Part shown: positions 1 to 14,700 of the stretch, one piece after another
Position numbering within the stretch: position 1 is the stretch's first letter
Layout: each line of letters begins with the position of its first letter
Assembly: GCA_033977485.1 (NCBI GenBank)
Contig: CM066992.1
Span: 100,142,140-100,206,139, forward strand
DNA from: Hydrangea macrophylla
Lineage: Eukaryota > Streptophyta > Magnoliopsida > Cornales > Hydrangeaceae
Reading direction: 5' to 3'
DNA: 64,000 nucleotides
The notes under the pieces: generated by a model
Told to the model about the DNA's origin: nothing
Databases searched by the model: none
What the model saw: the letters and a program-made list of their open reading frames with translations, nothing else
Program-made: the position numbers and the translations under genes

Positions 1-286
1 TTTTTTTTGTGTGGGGGGGGAGGATGACGTGTTATAATATTGGAAAAAAAATACGATATCAGGCCTCATATAATTCATATTCCTCAATCGTTCGTCTCTT
101 TTTTTAAGTTGGAGATAAGAAAAGAATCTTTGATGGACAGTTATATGTATGGGTATGGTGTTATGCAAAAGTAATTGCAATTTGCATTTTAACGCTTCAA
201 ATATAGAGTATGAATCTCGTTTTCCCCGACCAAAAAAAAGATATCGTATTCATTTTTCCCTTCTTTTAAGTCCGTGTTTTATGCAG
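1..286 (+). other. Intron of the cysteine protease gene (partial)
   Basis: This stretch reads as the 3' part of an intron. It is T-rich and ends in a pyrimidine-rich tract with an AG acceptor at 285-286, directly before protease coding sequence. The upstream exons, including the one with the catalytic cysteine, lie outside the window. The open frame that starts at the ATG at 149 is an intron read-through and not a real start. Confidence 0.7.
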
Positions 287-2476
287 TGTGATCCAGAGGA
301 AGCAGATTCTTGCGACTCTGGGTGCAATGGTGGTCTGATGAATAGTGCCTTTGAATACACTCTCAAAGCTGGCGGACTTATGCGAGAAGAAGAGTATCCT
401 TACACAGGGACTGATCGTGGAACCTGCAAATTTGACAAGACGAAAATTGCTGCCAAGGTGGCTAATTTCAGTGTGGTCTCCCTTGATGAAGATCAAATTG
501 CTGCAAATCTTGTGAAAAATGGTCCTCTTGCAGGTATGTACGATCGCTTTCCATTGTTTCCTTTCGTCCTTTTCTTTTTAGCCTTTTAATGTGCAACTCT
601 TTAAGCGCCATAAGAGGTTATTTATTACTATTGTAAAGCTGGCACATAGTATTCCTTGTGCTGAAACCTAATACTTCGCATCATTGACCTCGCCTACACT
701 ATTAAATTAAAATCTTAAACGTAGTCAAAACTTTTTATCTTAAAGCTTTCGGGGGAAGTAGAAAAGTTCACAATTTGTACACATGGTAGAGTGGTTAATA
801 TGTATTGACCAACTATCTATCCCCTTTCTTCCTCCTTGTCCCACATATTTTTCTCTTAGCTTATCTCGTAGTTCATTCCCACCATCGCATTTTGTGAACA
901 CCACCACCGCCCCCGCGTCTCTCTCTCTCTCTCTACTATGTGTGACTAATAAGAAACCAGGTTGTTGAAGGGGTGTTGATACCATCTGACTAGATTGGGT
1001 TGCATTTTTTTTACTCCTCGTATGCCATTATTGTGGTGAATAATTCAGGAGACGAAAATGGGAAGTTTTCTCTTGGAGCATATGTGTTCTTAGTTTAGAA
1101 CTTTAGTTCTATGTTGTGTTTTCAATTCTAATTGATTCACTCTTAGATTTCTTATAAGCATCTGCAGCATGTCTGCCGCCTTAAATTTGCACAAATGAAA
1201 CCTTAACTAATGAACACTAATCCCAATTACCGTGACTGAGTCGGCTACATGGATTGTACTTCTTCGATTGACTCTTTGAAGTGTGTCTTGTAGTTGATGA
1301 TATTGTGTACAGCTAAATCTTTTTATTCAAAGATGAAAATGTTTGGTAACAAGAATATGTGATACAAATTTCTTCAATACCCAGAGCTAGGGGTGTATAC
1401 GAGCCGAGCCGATCTTTCTTCCGAGCTTGCTCATGATCTCAAATGAGCCTAGCGCTCAATTGTTCGCGAGCTTTTTCGCACGCCCTTTTAACTATATAGT
1501 TTAATAATAATAAAATAATTATTTATCAAGCCTATTTACGAGATGTCATATTTTCTCTAAAATTATGTAGTTTTATAATATATATATATATATAAAAGTC
1601 ACTATACAAGCTCGTTATCAAACCTATCAACGAGCTTTTTCACGAGCCTTAATCCATTGTGTTCACGAGCTCAAATGAGCGAGCTGAGCCTAGCCTTTAT
1701 CGAGCCGAGCTTCGAGCCCTTGTTGAGCAGCTCAGCTCGTTTACACCCCTACCTGGAGCTTTACAGGAAAGGCACTACCAGAAGAAAGTAGATCATTATC
1801 CTCGGTTTTTTTGTTTTGTTTTCATGTGAAAGTATATTCTTTGGCAAACCCAATATGGTGGACCTGTTGAGTTCTTGCTATTCATAGCATCTTGTTTTGT
1901 TGAAACGATGAAATGGATTTCTTGTCCCGATGTTTCAAATAACTCTTTTCTACTGTCTTTCTGGTTGTTTTTGAAAAAATGAACTGTGTTGATTGACTCA
2001 GAACACCTAGTCCTAGGTAGTATCTATATCTATATGAATAATGGTTCTAGGAATTCTCTTAGTCTATTCTGAAGGATCTCGTCTTCTGATTATCCTTGAA
2101 TTGAATTTGAAGGACACTCTTATACATTAAAGAGGTAAGCAAAAATGGTTTGTTGAAAGGGTTATTGATAATCCGTTTTAATTGTGTGAATGCAGTGGCT
2201 ATCAATGCAGTATTCATGCAGACATATATAGGGGGAGTTTCGTGCCCCTACATATGCTCAAAGAGGTTGGATCATGGGGTGTTGCTGGTAGGATATGGTG
2301 AAGCTGGCTATGCTCCCATCAGGATGAAGGAGAAGCAATTCTGGATTATTAAGAACTCTTGGGGTGGAAGTTGGGGAGAGAATGGTTACTACAAAATCTG
2401 TAGGGGCCACAACATCTGTGGAGTGGACTCCATGGTCTCAACTGTTGCTGCTGTTCATACTTCCTCCTCTCAGTAG
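287..2476 (+). CDS. RD19-like: RD19-like papain-family cysteine protease, last two exons (5' part off the window)
   Basis: This is the C-terminal half of a C1A (papain-type) cysteine protease, a vacuolar or secreted peptidase made as a preproenzyme. Two exons are visible: 287-533 (donor gtatgta) and 2196-2476 (stop TAG at 2474-2476), and they join in phase. The first begins CDPEEADSCDSGCNGGLMNS, the stretch that follows the active-site cysteine region in RD19 proteins. The second carries the catalytic histidine in LDHGVLLVGYG, the catalytic asparagine in IIKNSWGGSWGENGYYKICR, and the conserved end GVDSMVSTVAAVH. The catalytic cysteine, prodomain and signal peptide must be encoded to the left of the window. 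The 1.66-kb intron holds a TIR transposon remnant (1389-1751). The gene converges with the V-ATPase gene, whose 3' end is 2.0 kb downstream. In Arabidopsis RD19 is drought-induced, but nothing here shows regulation. Confidence 0.95.
1389..1751. mobile_element. Non-autonomous TIR element in protease intron
   Basis: A segment of about 360 bp is bounded by inverted termini, AGGGGTGTATACGAGCCGAG on the left and CTCAGCTCGTTTACACCCCT on the right. The inside is filled with subterminal repeats of the GAGCC/GAGCT/GCTCG type. Similar flanks (AGAGCT and GGAGCT) may be a worn target duplication. The form is that of a hAT-like or other small non-autonomous DNA transposon. It has no coding capacity. Confidence 0.6.
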
Positions 2477-4495
2477 AGGATGTGATATGGACTCTTTTTA
2501 AGTGGTAGTCATTACAGTGTCTGTATATATTAAGGAGTGTGTAACAACATAAAGCAACTCCCACATTCTCAAAACTTAATTGGCTCAATTGTTCTCTAAC
2601 AAAGTACTTTTGCTTTTGTGTTATCTATAACAAAAGGAAGTACCTGTTCTGAGTAATTCAGAATTGTCTTGTTTTACATCTAGCACTTGGAGCATATGAT
2701 GAGTCTTATTATGGCAGGTTCGAGCATCTCCATTGCAACATTCTACGTGCCAATGGTCTATTTTGAGTTTTTTACTCTAATGCTACATTTCATTACGAAT
2801 GTCATTTTTTTTTTGGTACAACTACCATTCCCAACTACTTGACCAAAAAAAAACCGAGACCGTAGGACTATTTTGTCTCAAGAAGTGAGTGGTATGCTGA
2901 GTTGGTAAGAAAGGCTCATGTCATTTCTTGTGCCAAATTTGGCACACAAAGTGGCAATGCCATAAAATGGCATGTCAGTTGGCAGTGCATTGAAGAGGCT
3001 ATGTTTGACAGGTATGCTACTTTATAGCATTGGCATGCTATTTGGCCTATGCGCTGGAGAGGCTCCTAAATGGATGGGATTTTACATCTGCTTTCAAATT
3101 TTGTACTCATTTCTTTGCATTGTAGGTTTCTTGGACCTGCACATTGAACTTGTGAAGCAGATAGTTCGCAGGTGTTTTTCTACCATAGTAGAAGTGGTCA
3201 TGGGTGTCGTACTCGTACCACAGTTCACTGCATGTGATACCCCTCGTAGCATTTTAGATATCCCAAATTTGTGAACTATAGCATCCCATAATCGTATGGA
3301 AAAGAATACTGCTGGAACCATAGCATTACTCATAATCGTATGGAAAAGAATAATGCTATCTATGCTTTTCAAATGTTTTAACAATTGTATTGCATGTTGT
3401 TGTGATCGATGATTCTCTGTACCTTTGCATGTGGTACAATTGGTATGATATTTGGGAGTCAAATTAGAAATCAGCATAACATTATTCTATGACAATTGAA
3501 TTAGATTTGCCACATGCATTCATATTTTTTTTACAGAGAGCCCCAGTTTCTTTGCATCTGGGACATCTAGTTCCATTGAGGTAAGATTAACTCGGACATT
3601 TGCATTTTTGATGGGTCTATCCCAGTTGAAGCTCTTCCTCCCTTTGTTTTTGAGTAAAGTCTTCAAGTGTGGGTAGGTGCGGTTAGCTAGTTTTGTTTTT
3701 CTTTTGAATACATTGACTTGTAAAGCCAAAATGAAAACAGTAACAGACGGGGAAAAATTTAAAAAACCCAAGTCTTATTTGTCTTAGGTTTTGATTCATG
3801 GATTCATCAGAGAGAAGAGGGGAAAGGAAAACAAGCTGAAAAATTAGTCCCATCCGTATGATAAAATGAAATTCATTCGGCTTTCCTTTTCCCTCTTTCC
3901 CCTCACCAAATCCATGAACCAAACACAGCCTTGGTGAATATGCTAAACCATTATGTTAGATATCCGTAAGTAACAATTCTACATCTTGGACATCAGTATT
4001 AGTTAACAATTCTACATTATCTATAAATAAAGTAATAAGATTATCAATTATCTACAAAAAGCGAAGTTGGTTTTTTTTTTTTTTTATATATATAAATTAT
4101 TATATCAAACTTATTAAATAGAAATAGATCTGACACGATCCACTGCCCAGCATAAAAAAACCCATCAAAAATCACTCTACAGAACATTTCAAGTTCAGCA
4201 ATTATTGAAAATAGACGTTCAAATTTCCCTTACCACCAAAACACACCTTAACCCCCCTCTCACTTACTTCAGATAATTAAACATAATAATAATAATAATT
4301 CAAGCCCATAGCTGTTACTAATATACCGCATACAAACCAGCACGGCTCAGCTGTGAGACTTCTTATACCGCAGTGTGCACAGTGAAAAAGCTTCAACTTA
4401 CTGCTTAGAACGTACACTCCCATTCACTTCTCGATTCATTTTGTCCAAATGCGCACACAAACTTTTCTTCAACAGCTAAAACTTTGTTCACCATA
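2477..4495. other. Convergent intergenic region between protease and V-ATPase gene
   Basis: No gene is seen. It should contain the 3' UTRs of both convergent genes. From about 2722 to 3065, GAGCATCTCCATTGC-like and GCGCTGGAGAGGCTCC-like ends and many TGGCA/TGCCA words suggest a degraded MITE. A 22-bp direct repeat (CATAATCGTATGGAAAAGAA core) occurs at about 3288 and 3331. Around 3790-3935, A/G-rich sequence ends in AACCAAACACAGCC, which resembles the right end of the MITE family found in the MCM4 introns. Confidence 0.5.
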
Positions 4496-5728
4496 TCATT
4501 CTTCTTCATCAAGAAGTAATGCGAACGAGAAAGGGTAAAACTTGTATCCGTTTCCTTCATAGAACTTGTTTTGGAATTCAACCCAATGAAGCCTCAATGC
4601 ATGCAGGAAAGCACTGAGAGTTTCCATCACTAGCAACACACCAACAGTTGCGAAAACGAACACAATGATGCCAACAATAAGGATAAACACATTGTTGAAC
4701 CTGTGGGCACAAAGTAAGATAGTGCTATCAGTTCTCTCCTTATCCAATAAGTGGAACTTCAATACCAACTTTCTATAGTCTTGACTACCGAGAAATATCC
4801 ATCTAACAAGAGTGTAAAACCATGAAAGACTAGAGGGAAATAATTAGGGAGACCCAATAGGGAATGTTTTTTAGATTCACTGGGGTATATAAAATGTGAA
4901 TGAGCCAAGTAGTAAAATAAAATGAATCAACTTACCCCCAAGCAAGAAGAAGAACCTTCTCATAGAACACACTTGACAGCTCAGAGTGGGCAAGGCTGAA
5001 AATTTCAAAAGAGGACAATCTGTATTATTATAGCACTTGCTAGTACAATAATAATTATTAAAGAGCAAAACCCGGGTGATTATAGGCTCTCGTACTACGT
5101 GTGTGTATTAGTGCAGCTCATGACCATAAGAGGATGGCCACATACCATGTGTAAATAGTAAATACATGGCTACATGCCACAAGCAGGAAATCTCTTCCTA
5201 GACTATGGCTAGTAGAGTTAAAAATAAAAAATAAAAATGAAACACACCACTTCACGTGAATGGGCATCAATGTATAAACTGGCAAGGTTCAAGAATTTAA
5301 CCCAACTTTTTTCAATATTTTGTTTCGACTTAAATTCATGGACACCTGCAATTTTCAACCAATTCAACAATCCTAAGTGTAAAATTTCAGCATTCTACCA
5401 GATCTTTTCGACCACCACACAACCTTGAAAGCTACAGTTTTATTTAACAACGTACCTCAGGGCCCACAAACGGAGGTATGAAGCTGTATTTGAGACTGCT
5501 CCAAGTACAAACTCAATAGTATGTATAAGTTGATGCACAAAAACTTCGCTAAACTCAAATTCCTCATGCCCATGGGAGTCATGATTTGCCTCAACCTGTA
5601 AGGTGCCTTCTGTGCCTTCTAGTAGTGTGTAAGACTGACCTTGATGCCTCTGAAAAATCATGAAATTCAAAATGGCAAAAAGAGAAACGGATGGTTATTT
5701 AAATCAATCATGGAATTTAGGAAAAAGG

Positions 5729-5771
<43 letters not shown>

Positions 5772-8700
5772 GAAAAAGAGCAACATACATTTTCATGTTG
5801 TCTTTTCAAAAGAAACGGCCTAGGTAACAACATCCATGGGACAGCAACAAGCGCAAGGAGTAGAAGCACAATCTGGTAATAGAACACATGAAATGAAGTG
5901 GGTTATTAAATATACACACATATTAATCGCAAGGAATCTTATCATTTGGTTTAAAGAAACGGTAAGAAACTACAAAGAAGAAAATTATAGCAAGAAGAAA
6001 TAACCTGAACAGTTTTCTGGCCAGCAAAAAGCTGGTTCTCACCAAGATCATCAGTAGGACTCAGGAACATGTATATCATTACATGGTATAAATCAGCTTT
6101 TGATCCAGTGCACCATTTGATAATGATGAGGAGAGAAAGGTAACCAAACAGGCCGTTCAAAAATATCATCTGAGGAATAAATTGGAACCTGGAAAAACGC
6201 ATGATTAGGGTCCATATTTAAATAAGTGATAATACGATATAAATTCAGATTTATCTCACATTATAACAGGATATCTGCAAATGCAAGTCAAATGTTGACA
6301 TATACACCTTTAACATATACACCCACGAACACGTATAGATGTGAAATAATAAGGGATAATAGACCCCTTAAAATTAAGTGTTACAGCCAAAAATCCACAC
6401 AATTTGGCCATTTTTTTTATAAACCCCCTAGCTACTTTTTGAATTTGGTGAAAAGCGCCTCGCTAAAAACAAAAAATGGCTAAGGCAATATTATCTGCCA
6501 ACTTTAAACCACCATAACTCACTCGTTTTTTAGCTTTTTTGAGTGATTTATTATTTTATTATTTTAATTTTTTATTTCATGTATTTCTTCGAGATCTGCG
6601 CAATGAAGTAGAAAATTGTACAAAAGAAAGTAATTTGGAACCTCATCTTTGATTTTATCTGTCAAAACAGATGATATTATATGTTGACAAACAAATAATA
6701 TTAAGTTAAACAACCATAATTTTCTTATTTTTTGGCCTTTTGGGATGACTTTTTTCTTTTCTTTTCTTTTCTTTTCTTTTTTTATTTTTTTCTTCGTATT
6801 TCATGTATTTCTTTGAGATCTACGTAATGGCCGTGGAATTACAAAAAAAGATACGTTGCAGCCTATTTTGAGATTTTATCCGTCTAACAGATAATACTAT
6901 ATGACTTATCTGTCTACAGACATATAATATTATCTATTTATATTAACGGCGATAACTTTATTAATTCTTGGACTTTTTGGGAGATTTTTTTTTATTCCCT
7001 GTATTTTTTTGAGATGTATACACCTATGGTGCCAATTTAATGAAAGGAATATGTTTTTGTTATATTTATGCCGCGATCCCTCCACCCCCCCCCCCCCCCC
7101 CCCCCACCCACGCCCACAACCCCACCGTTTTTCACATTTGTTTAGGGCTCGCAAGGTAACGTTGTGGTTTTTGGTTTTGGTTTTCATTTTTTGTATTGAA
7201 TTAGAAGGCATGCATCAATACAAAAAATAAAAACCAGAAACCACAACGTTTTAAAAACGGGTTAATCAAAACCACGTTGTTATCATGCGAGCCCTTAGTT
7301 TTTAGTTTTTTTTTTTTCCCTCCAGTATTTCATAGTCAATGTTGATCTCAGTTGATAGATCTCATTTTGCTAATTCCAAAACATCAAATTTTACGAAAAA
7401 TGGACTTGTTGAACCAAAGTCATAGCAATTTGAAGTTGTTTAGGCATAAAAAGAATCTAATGAGTTGTAGCTTGGAAGGGTTTTATTTGAGGGGGCTATG
7501 GCCGAAGCCCCCAAATAATAAAATGATAGCTTTAAAACAACTTAGAAAGGTTCAATATCATACTTGCAAGGGTTGTTATTAGCATGTAAAAATTACCAGA
7601 TATTTATGCTATCGCGAAAGAATTGGGCATTGAAATAGCTCAATATGATTCCAAGATTCATCTGAGCTACCCCGAGAAGGATGGACATTTTCATCTTCAG
7701 CGAGTTAAGGTATGGCAACTCACTGCGGGTCCCATGCCATGCAGGATCAACACCAAATGGGTATGTATCACGCACCTTAATCAAGCCAACAGTAGTAGCA
7801 TCCCTGCGATAAAGCAATTGACTATATAGAGAGCTTAAATGGAAAATGTTAAATATGATATAACCATGTTTTTAGTAGAATACCTGCAAGAAAGATCACG
7901 GCACGCATAGGCTGAGCGACCGAATAATTCGAATGGGACAGAGAAGAATTCGTTATAAATCAAGCCCGTGTATATTGAAAAGAGTGACATCATCAGAATA
8001 ACATACCGACCGCCGAAGGTCATTTCTGTAATATCTCCAAGTTTCTGTATTTACCAGAATTACAATCCAATCATGTTTCAACCATTGACATAATATTCAT
8101 AAAAACTGCGTACTAGAATATAATGACTACAAAAAAGAATATTCAATACTGCCAACCAAACAAAAAATTTCAGGCCAAGAGATGGCATGGCAGTGTCTTC
8201 TAACAACCCAAATATATGTCATACCAGCCATCCTACAAATTACAAGCCGTGACATTGACAGCACATTACCCAGATCTCCAACACAGTAACAAACATCCAC
8301 AAACAACAGGTGATACTGGAATAACTTTATGTTCGTAAATTAAGCTTAAAAACTAAAATAAAGTGGACGTCACTATATGTGTCATATGTGTTATTGAACT
8401 TTAACCAACAATAAGAGGCACTTCCCTACAAGTTTTTATCGTTCCACTTCAATGAGGAATCAAACTATAAAAATGGTCATCCAACATGGGAAAATGAAAA
8501 ATAGGATAAATTCCCCATATTCTGTATTTTACTTTGGAAATACACATGTAAGGGTCAACATCATGGTCAACACAGTAGTCGTCATGGTATATATATTCCC
8601 AGTACGAAATAATTACAGGAGACTTTTAATCCTTCATCGTGAAAAGAAGTGGACAAGTGCACCATTAGTCTGACACGAAGTACATCAATGACCCAAAATT

Positions 8701-11700
8701 ATGTCAGATAAATAGGTTATAGGAGTTGATCAACGATCTTAAGATAAATAGTCAAAGACTCAAACTTAACAAACTGAGAATTACCTGACTGGAAAGTTTC
8801 TTTTCCCTGATTATAAAATATAATGTTGCAAGTAACAAGCATATACCATGCCCCCAATCTCCGAACATGACAGCAAACAGAAATGGGAACGTAACAATAG
8901 TGAATACACCAGGATTTGCTTCTTGATACTTGGCCACCCTGAAATTAAATATAATACACCCTTTTAGCATCAAGTAAACACCTTTCCTAAAATCTATTTG
9001 AAAAATAAAAATTAAACGGGTAAAAGTAGCATGAAAGCAGAGAGCGCTCACAGAAATTCAGGCAACATAAAACAGAACAAAAATTTTGTTCTTCAGAAGT
9101 TATATTCAATAAATCTCCTATTTGATAATATGAAATTCCACTAAAATATCATGGTACTGAGAAGGATTTTAAAGTAAATGTACCCATATGCATCAACAAT
9201 CTCTTGAAAAGCAGAAGTAAATTTGTTTGTTCGGAAGTAGGTAGGTGGCAACTCTTTTGTACGCAAAACCTGGAAGATGGTACCAACTTGTGAGTTGGAG
9301 TCAAACATTGCCCGCTCCAATGCATCATGAATCTGCAGAGGAATTAAATCCCATCTAGTTTCATAAGCATTTCAATAAATTACTTGAACACGATAGATGA
9401 TTCATGTTAGGCCAAAACAAGTCACACAGAAGAATGAGAAAAGATAACGGACAAAAAAAAAGTACCTGTTTTGTTGCAAACACGGGACTCCAACCTTCGC
9501 CCACGAGACACTTCTTTGTAACATCAATGCTCAGCATGTTTAGAGTGTGGTAAATAGATTTCTCCCTCTTCACCTTTAAAAGTTCAAAAGAAAATTGAAT
9601 TAATGGTTGAATATCTATTGCAACACCTTGTTGATACCGTGGCATACAAGTGCATAACATTTTTGTCCATGGTATAAAAATCAATCGAAATGGAACAAAG
9701 TTCGTTCTAACATACCAAAATGTTCCACCTCTCGAATTGTTCGCCGATAGTTTGCAACAAATTGCCACGATGCACAAGTCCAATATCTAATGTAGTCTTT
9801 AGTTCAGATATTCTTCCCGAGACCTGAAAGTTCATGCGGTCAAAGCGATCAGAGAAACTAAACTAGAATCTGTTCCGGTAAGCACCATTAGCCCTTCACC
9901 AATTTTTTGATCATCGAGTTTTACCCTTGTCAAGTAAACGTGGTTTTCCAGCTTTATTATGTTATCATTTTGTTCCACCTTTTGATACCAAGACAACCAA
10001 AGTTCTTACTTCAAGAACTTTGGTCACACCCAGAAAGATTGTCCCCGAGATAGTGAACACGTAAAGCAGCAAAAAGTAAGGCAAATTCTAAACCTGGTCC
10101 CCAGGCCAATGTATCAGGCACCAAGGCCCTATGCCAAATACAATAACGACAAACCACTACAGTATGACCAAGGTTTTGAAAAATAAGGGGAGAGGAAGAG
10201 CCATTCACAAAGAAGAAACAACAAAAAGGCCAAAGTAAAGGCGTAGGTACCTCAGTGATCATTTGAGCTTGTTTGCCGAGGTCCTCAGGAAAAGGATAAC
10301 GGTTTGCTCCAAAAGCTTCACATATTTTAAGAACTTTGTTCTTTGCTCTTTCTCCAGAATAGAAGACCGCAAATACATTCTTCTCAACCTGTAGAACTCA
10401 CAACTCAGAGATGAAGCAGCAGGTACAAATAATAAAAATAAGATGACAAGTTCACATCTTTGACCAGAAGTTCACTACTCATAAACAGCACTGTATCAAT
10501 AAACATGACTTGACGGAGAAAGCTAATTGCAAATAATAAAAACCATATAAAGGGCAGACCTAGTTACACGAGATATACAAGTAAGCTAGCAAGGGTAGCC
10601 CTTATATTAGACAAACACGGTAACAGCAAACATACTTTTAATGAGTTGTTGAGAATTTTAGTTTGCATTGGACTCACTCAGATGCGCTTGGGGGGGGGGG
10701 GGGGGGGGGCATGTGATAATGTTAAAAGGGGTGCTGATTCAATTTTTCATGTCATATCTAAAAATAGTAGCTATGAAGTCAATTTAGTTTATATTGCATA
10801 AACTTTCAATAACTAAAATCAATAAGGCTCACGTGTTAAGAACCCTGTGTGTAGACCAAAACCCACAACTCACAAGGACAACATGCTTTCATGAAGTCGC
10901 CAACCTGAAAGGACAATCATTTAATGACTATAACTACCAACCTACATGGGTATGATCATTGCTGATACATCCATGAACAAGTTACCAACTCAAAAGAAAG
11001 CTCTTATCATTTTTTCACATAACATGCACAAGAAAGCTTCACTCCTACAAATCATAAGCGGCAGTAATGAATGCCACTATATTTTCCACCTAAGAAAGAT
11101 CGATATTACATCACACACTAGTCTCTTGGCTACTTATAAAGCAAAAATGCAGCTAGAAAGCAATACATATGCAAAACAAACTAACAGAAAATTACAACAG
11201 TAAAGAATAATAAAATATATGTTTTGGTATCTTCAACTCAACTGGCATCAAGAAAAAACTGAACAAAGAAGAAATTGCCTAAAGCTCAAACATTGCAAAA
11301 ATGTAGTACATAATAGGTGATATCAACCTTTTCTCCTGAGACAGGATCAGTGACAGAGTCCTCAACGACAGCCTGCTTCAGAAACACGTTACCCCTGGTA
11401 GCACGAAATATAATCCTTTCAAATGCCATCGATTTTTCCCTAGGAACAAGGCCAGTGATAAACCCCAACTTAACTTGCTTGGATGGATCAGTTGAGAGTT
11501 CCTACAAAACAACCAACCACAAAAATTATTCTTAAAAAAATTTACTCTTGTGGTAAACGAACATAATTCACTTAAAACTAGTAAACAAAATAGCAGCTGA
11601 ATATTTACTTGCTCCAGCAGTAGAGGAGTATCCAACGATCCATCACCAGTTTGTTGTGATCCAAATTCGCTCTGCTGAGCTGCAGCACTTCTTAGAGCTG

Positions 11701-14700
11701 GAGAGAAAAACTCACCAGCCTGAGAAAAACAAAAGCATTCAATTTATATGACATGGTGCGCGTTGAATCTTGATAGTAAGTGAATAATCAGAAGGATATA
11801 AAAATGACTTTAGGGAAACAAGAAAACATAAATTAGTAGACTAAACAACATAAGACAACTAAAAGAAGTAAAAACGTAATCGTAGACGATTGAATGATTG
11901 AAAATGCTGGAATAATATCTGATATGAGACTGTTGAAGTGCTTCATCTCCAATAGGAAAGATGATGCTCTTCATATACCACTAGGAAGTCGGCCCGTGCA
12001 ATGCACGGGCCTTGGATTTCGTAGAAAAAAATACAATGTATATTTTTTTCAACTCGAACAAGAAAGAGAAATAAGTTTTATTAATTCTAAAAATGGTGTT
12101 AGAAAAATATGATTTAAGAACTATATTAATTGATGTTAACCTACAATTTAAGGCTCTTTTCTTTATCGTATATATAACATATATAAATATACATACATAT
12201 ATACAAAAAGGGTAATATAAAAAAGGTAAAAGGGTAATTTGATAATTCGATTTCACAAGAGAGTAATTTGCAAAAAATTAAGGGTAATTTGATTATTCAA
12301 TTTGTAATTGTACATATTTAAACTTTTCGGCTCTCTTCTTTAAAGTACATATAAACTATATATATAAATACACACACACTCGTATATATTATATACAAAC
12401 GGGTAATTTGGTAATTCGATTTAACAAAATTGTAATTTGTAAAAGTTATAAGGGTAATTAGATTATTCAATATATATATATATCATAATATAATAAAAGA
12501 GTTTTTGGTAATTTAATTTAAAAACAGAAATTTATAATTATAAACACTTTAAAGTTTAAGCTCTTTTCTTTAAGGTATAGAAACAAAAGGGTAATTTGCA
12601 TAAGGCATAAGAGTAATTTGGCTATTCAATATATAATTGTACGCATTTTTATTCAATTTTGGTATATAATATATTCAATATATATAATAATAATAATTTT
12701 TTTAAGGCATGTGTGTGTAATAAAATTAAATGTCTAAGCATGTATGTAAATTAAACTTATAGGCACACATCATTTTTTCAAGAAAAAAAAAACAAAAAAC
12801 AAAATCGTTTGTGAATAAATGACCAAAAAAGAGTGTGGAGATGTATGGAATTGTATAGGATTTCAAAGGGGAAATGGTAAAAATGAACAATTCAAAAAAT
12901 AACAAATAAGGATAAAATTGAAATTGAAAATCACATTTAGCAATAAAGACAAAATTAAAATTGGAAATCACATTTAGCCTCTTTTATATAAGGTATATAT
13001 ATATATATATATATAGATCTATATAGGGTATATAAAACAAATGTTAGTTCTTTGTTTGGGAAAACCAAAAAAAAAAAAGAAAAACAAAACAAAACAAAAC
13101 CAAACAAAGCATAGCCCAATTTGGGTTGTGTTGTGCCTTGTTTGTGTTAGTGGTTTGCTAGGGAAAACCCAAAAAAAATAAAATAAAACCAAACAAAACA
13201 CCAAATAAAACAAACAAAACCAAACAAGCTAGTGACTTGTTTGGGAAGAACGAAAAAACATACAAACCATAAAACCAAAAACGGTTGTGTTAAACAAGGC
13301 ACAACCTACAATTGTTGACTTTTGGGTTGTTGAACCAAATTGTAAATATTTGTAATTATTGCTTGAAAAGTTGATTGAATCATTATTAGTGGATTAAATA
13401 TTTGTAAAAGTTGAATGAAATTATAAACATTTGTAATTATTATTTGAAAAGTTGATTGAATCATCATTTTTAGAATAAATTAATTTTAAAAGTTGACCTA
13501 ATAGTAACAAGGGTTGTTTTGTGGATGAAATGACCAACCTACCCTCACAAAATGACAAAAATATGAAAATAATCATTAAAGGGAAATGGAACAAGAAAGA
13601 AAAGTAAGGGTAAAAATGTGATTTCCAACAAATCAAAAAAAATGACAAATTAGGACAAATCGAAATTGCCCCCGACCCGATATATATTTATTTTTTGGGG
13701 GTAGAAATAGTGTGATTCCGTGATTTTTTTTTTGTACAGACGAAACTATCCCATAATTTTTTCACGAAAATTTTGTATTATAAACTTAATTTTTTTATTT
13801 ATTTATATCAATTTCACTTTGATATTTGTTTGGCAGTGCGTGTCCAACTTTAAGTGTATCAGATTGTTTAAAAGATTAGAAGCTATTAGCACGGTAGTTT
13901 AAAAGATTATAAGATATTACCAGATTATTATAAGCTTTAAGTGTATTGAATTATTTAAAAGATTATAAGTTATTTATGGGATAAATTAGTTTGTACAAAA
14001 AATCACATAAAATTATAATATTTTTACCCAAAAATATTCTAATGGGGGCAATGTCCCAAAACCCCTGTATAAGCTTTTGGTCCCACTGAACTACACTCCT
14101 AGGTCTATGGACACATAGTGTCATTTTAAACTGGAAATAATATGATATTCCCATTATGCCCTTGCTTATTTTGTAATTGAGTGGAATTTGCACAATTTTC
14201 AAACTATAGGGTGTAAATTGCCAAAATTAAAACCATAGGGACCAAATTGTCACAACCCTTAAACTACAGGAGTGTAATTTGCAATAGTATCAAAGAAGAA
14301 GTAAAATTACACGGAAGGAGAAACAAATTAGAGAAATACCAAATAAGGACAATCAATTGGAATTTTACTGTTCATGAGCCTTGAGGCTCTTTTATATAAT
14401 GGTGTAGATAAATTAGTTTGTACAAAAAATCACATAAAATTATACCATTTTTTACCCAAAAAAATTTCAGTAGGAGTGCTATCCCAAAACCCCCGTATAA
14501 GCTTCTGGTCCCATTCAACTACACTCCTAGGTCTATGGACACAGTGTCATTTTGGACTGAAAATAATATGATATTCCCATTATGCCCTTGCTTATTTTGT
14601 AATTGAGTGAATTTTGCACAATTTTCAAACTATATGGTGTAAATTGCCAAAATTAAAACCATAGGGACCAAATTGTCACAATCCTTAAACTGCAGGGGTG

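Noticed and set aside
149..286. Upstream part of the open frame at the left edge as a protein start
   Set aside because: It is intron read-through. The real exon starts after the AG at 286 with conserved protease sequence, and RD19 proteins do not start there.
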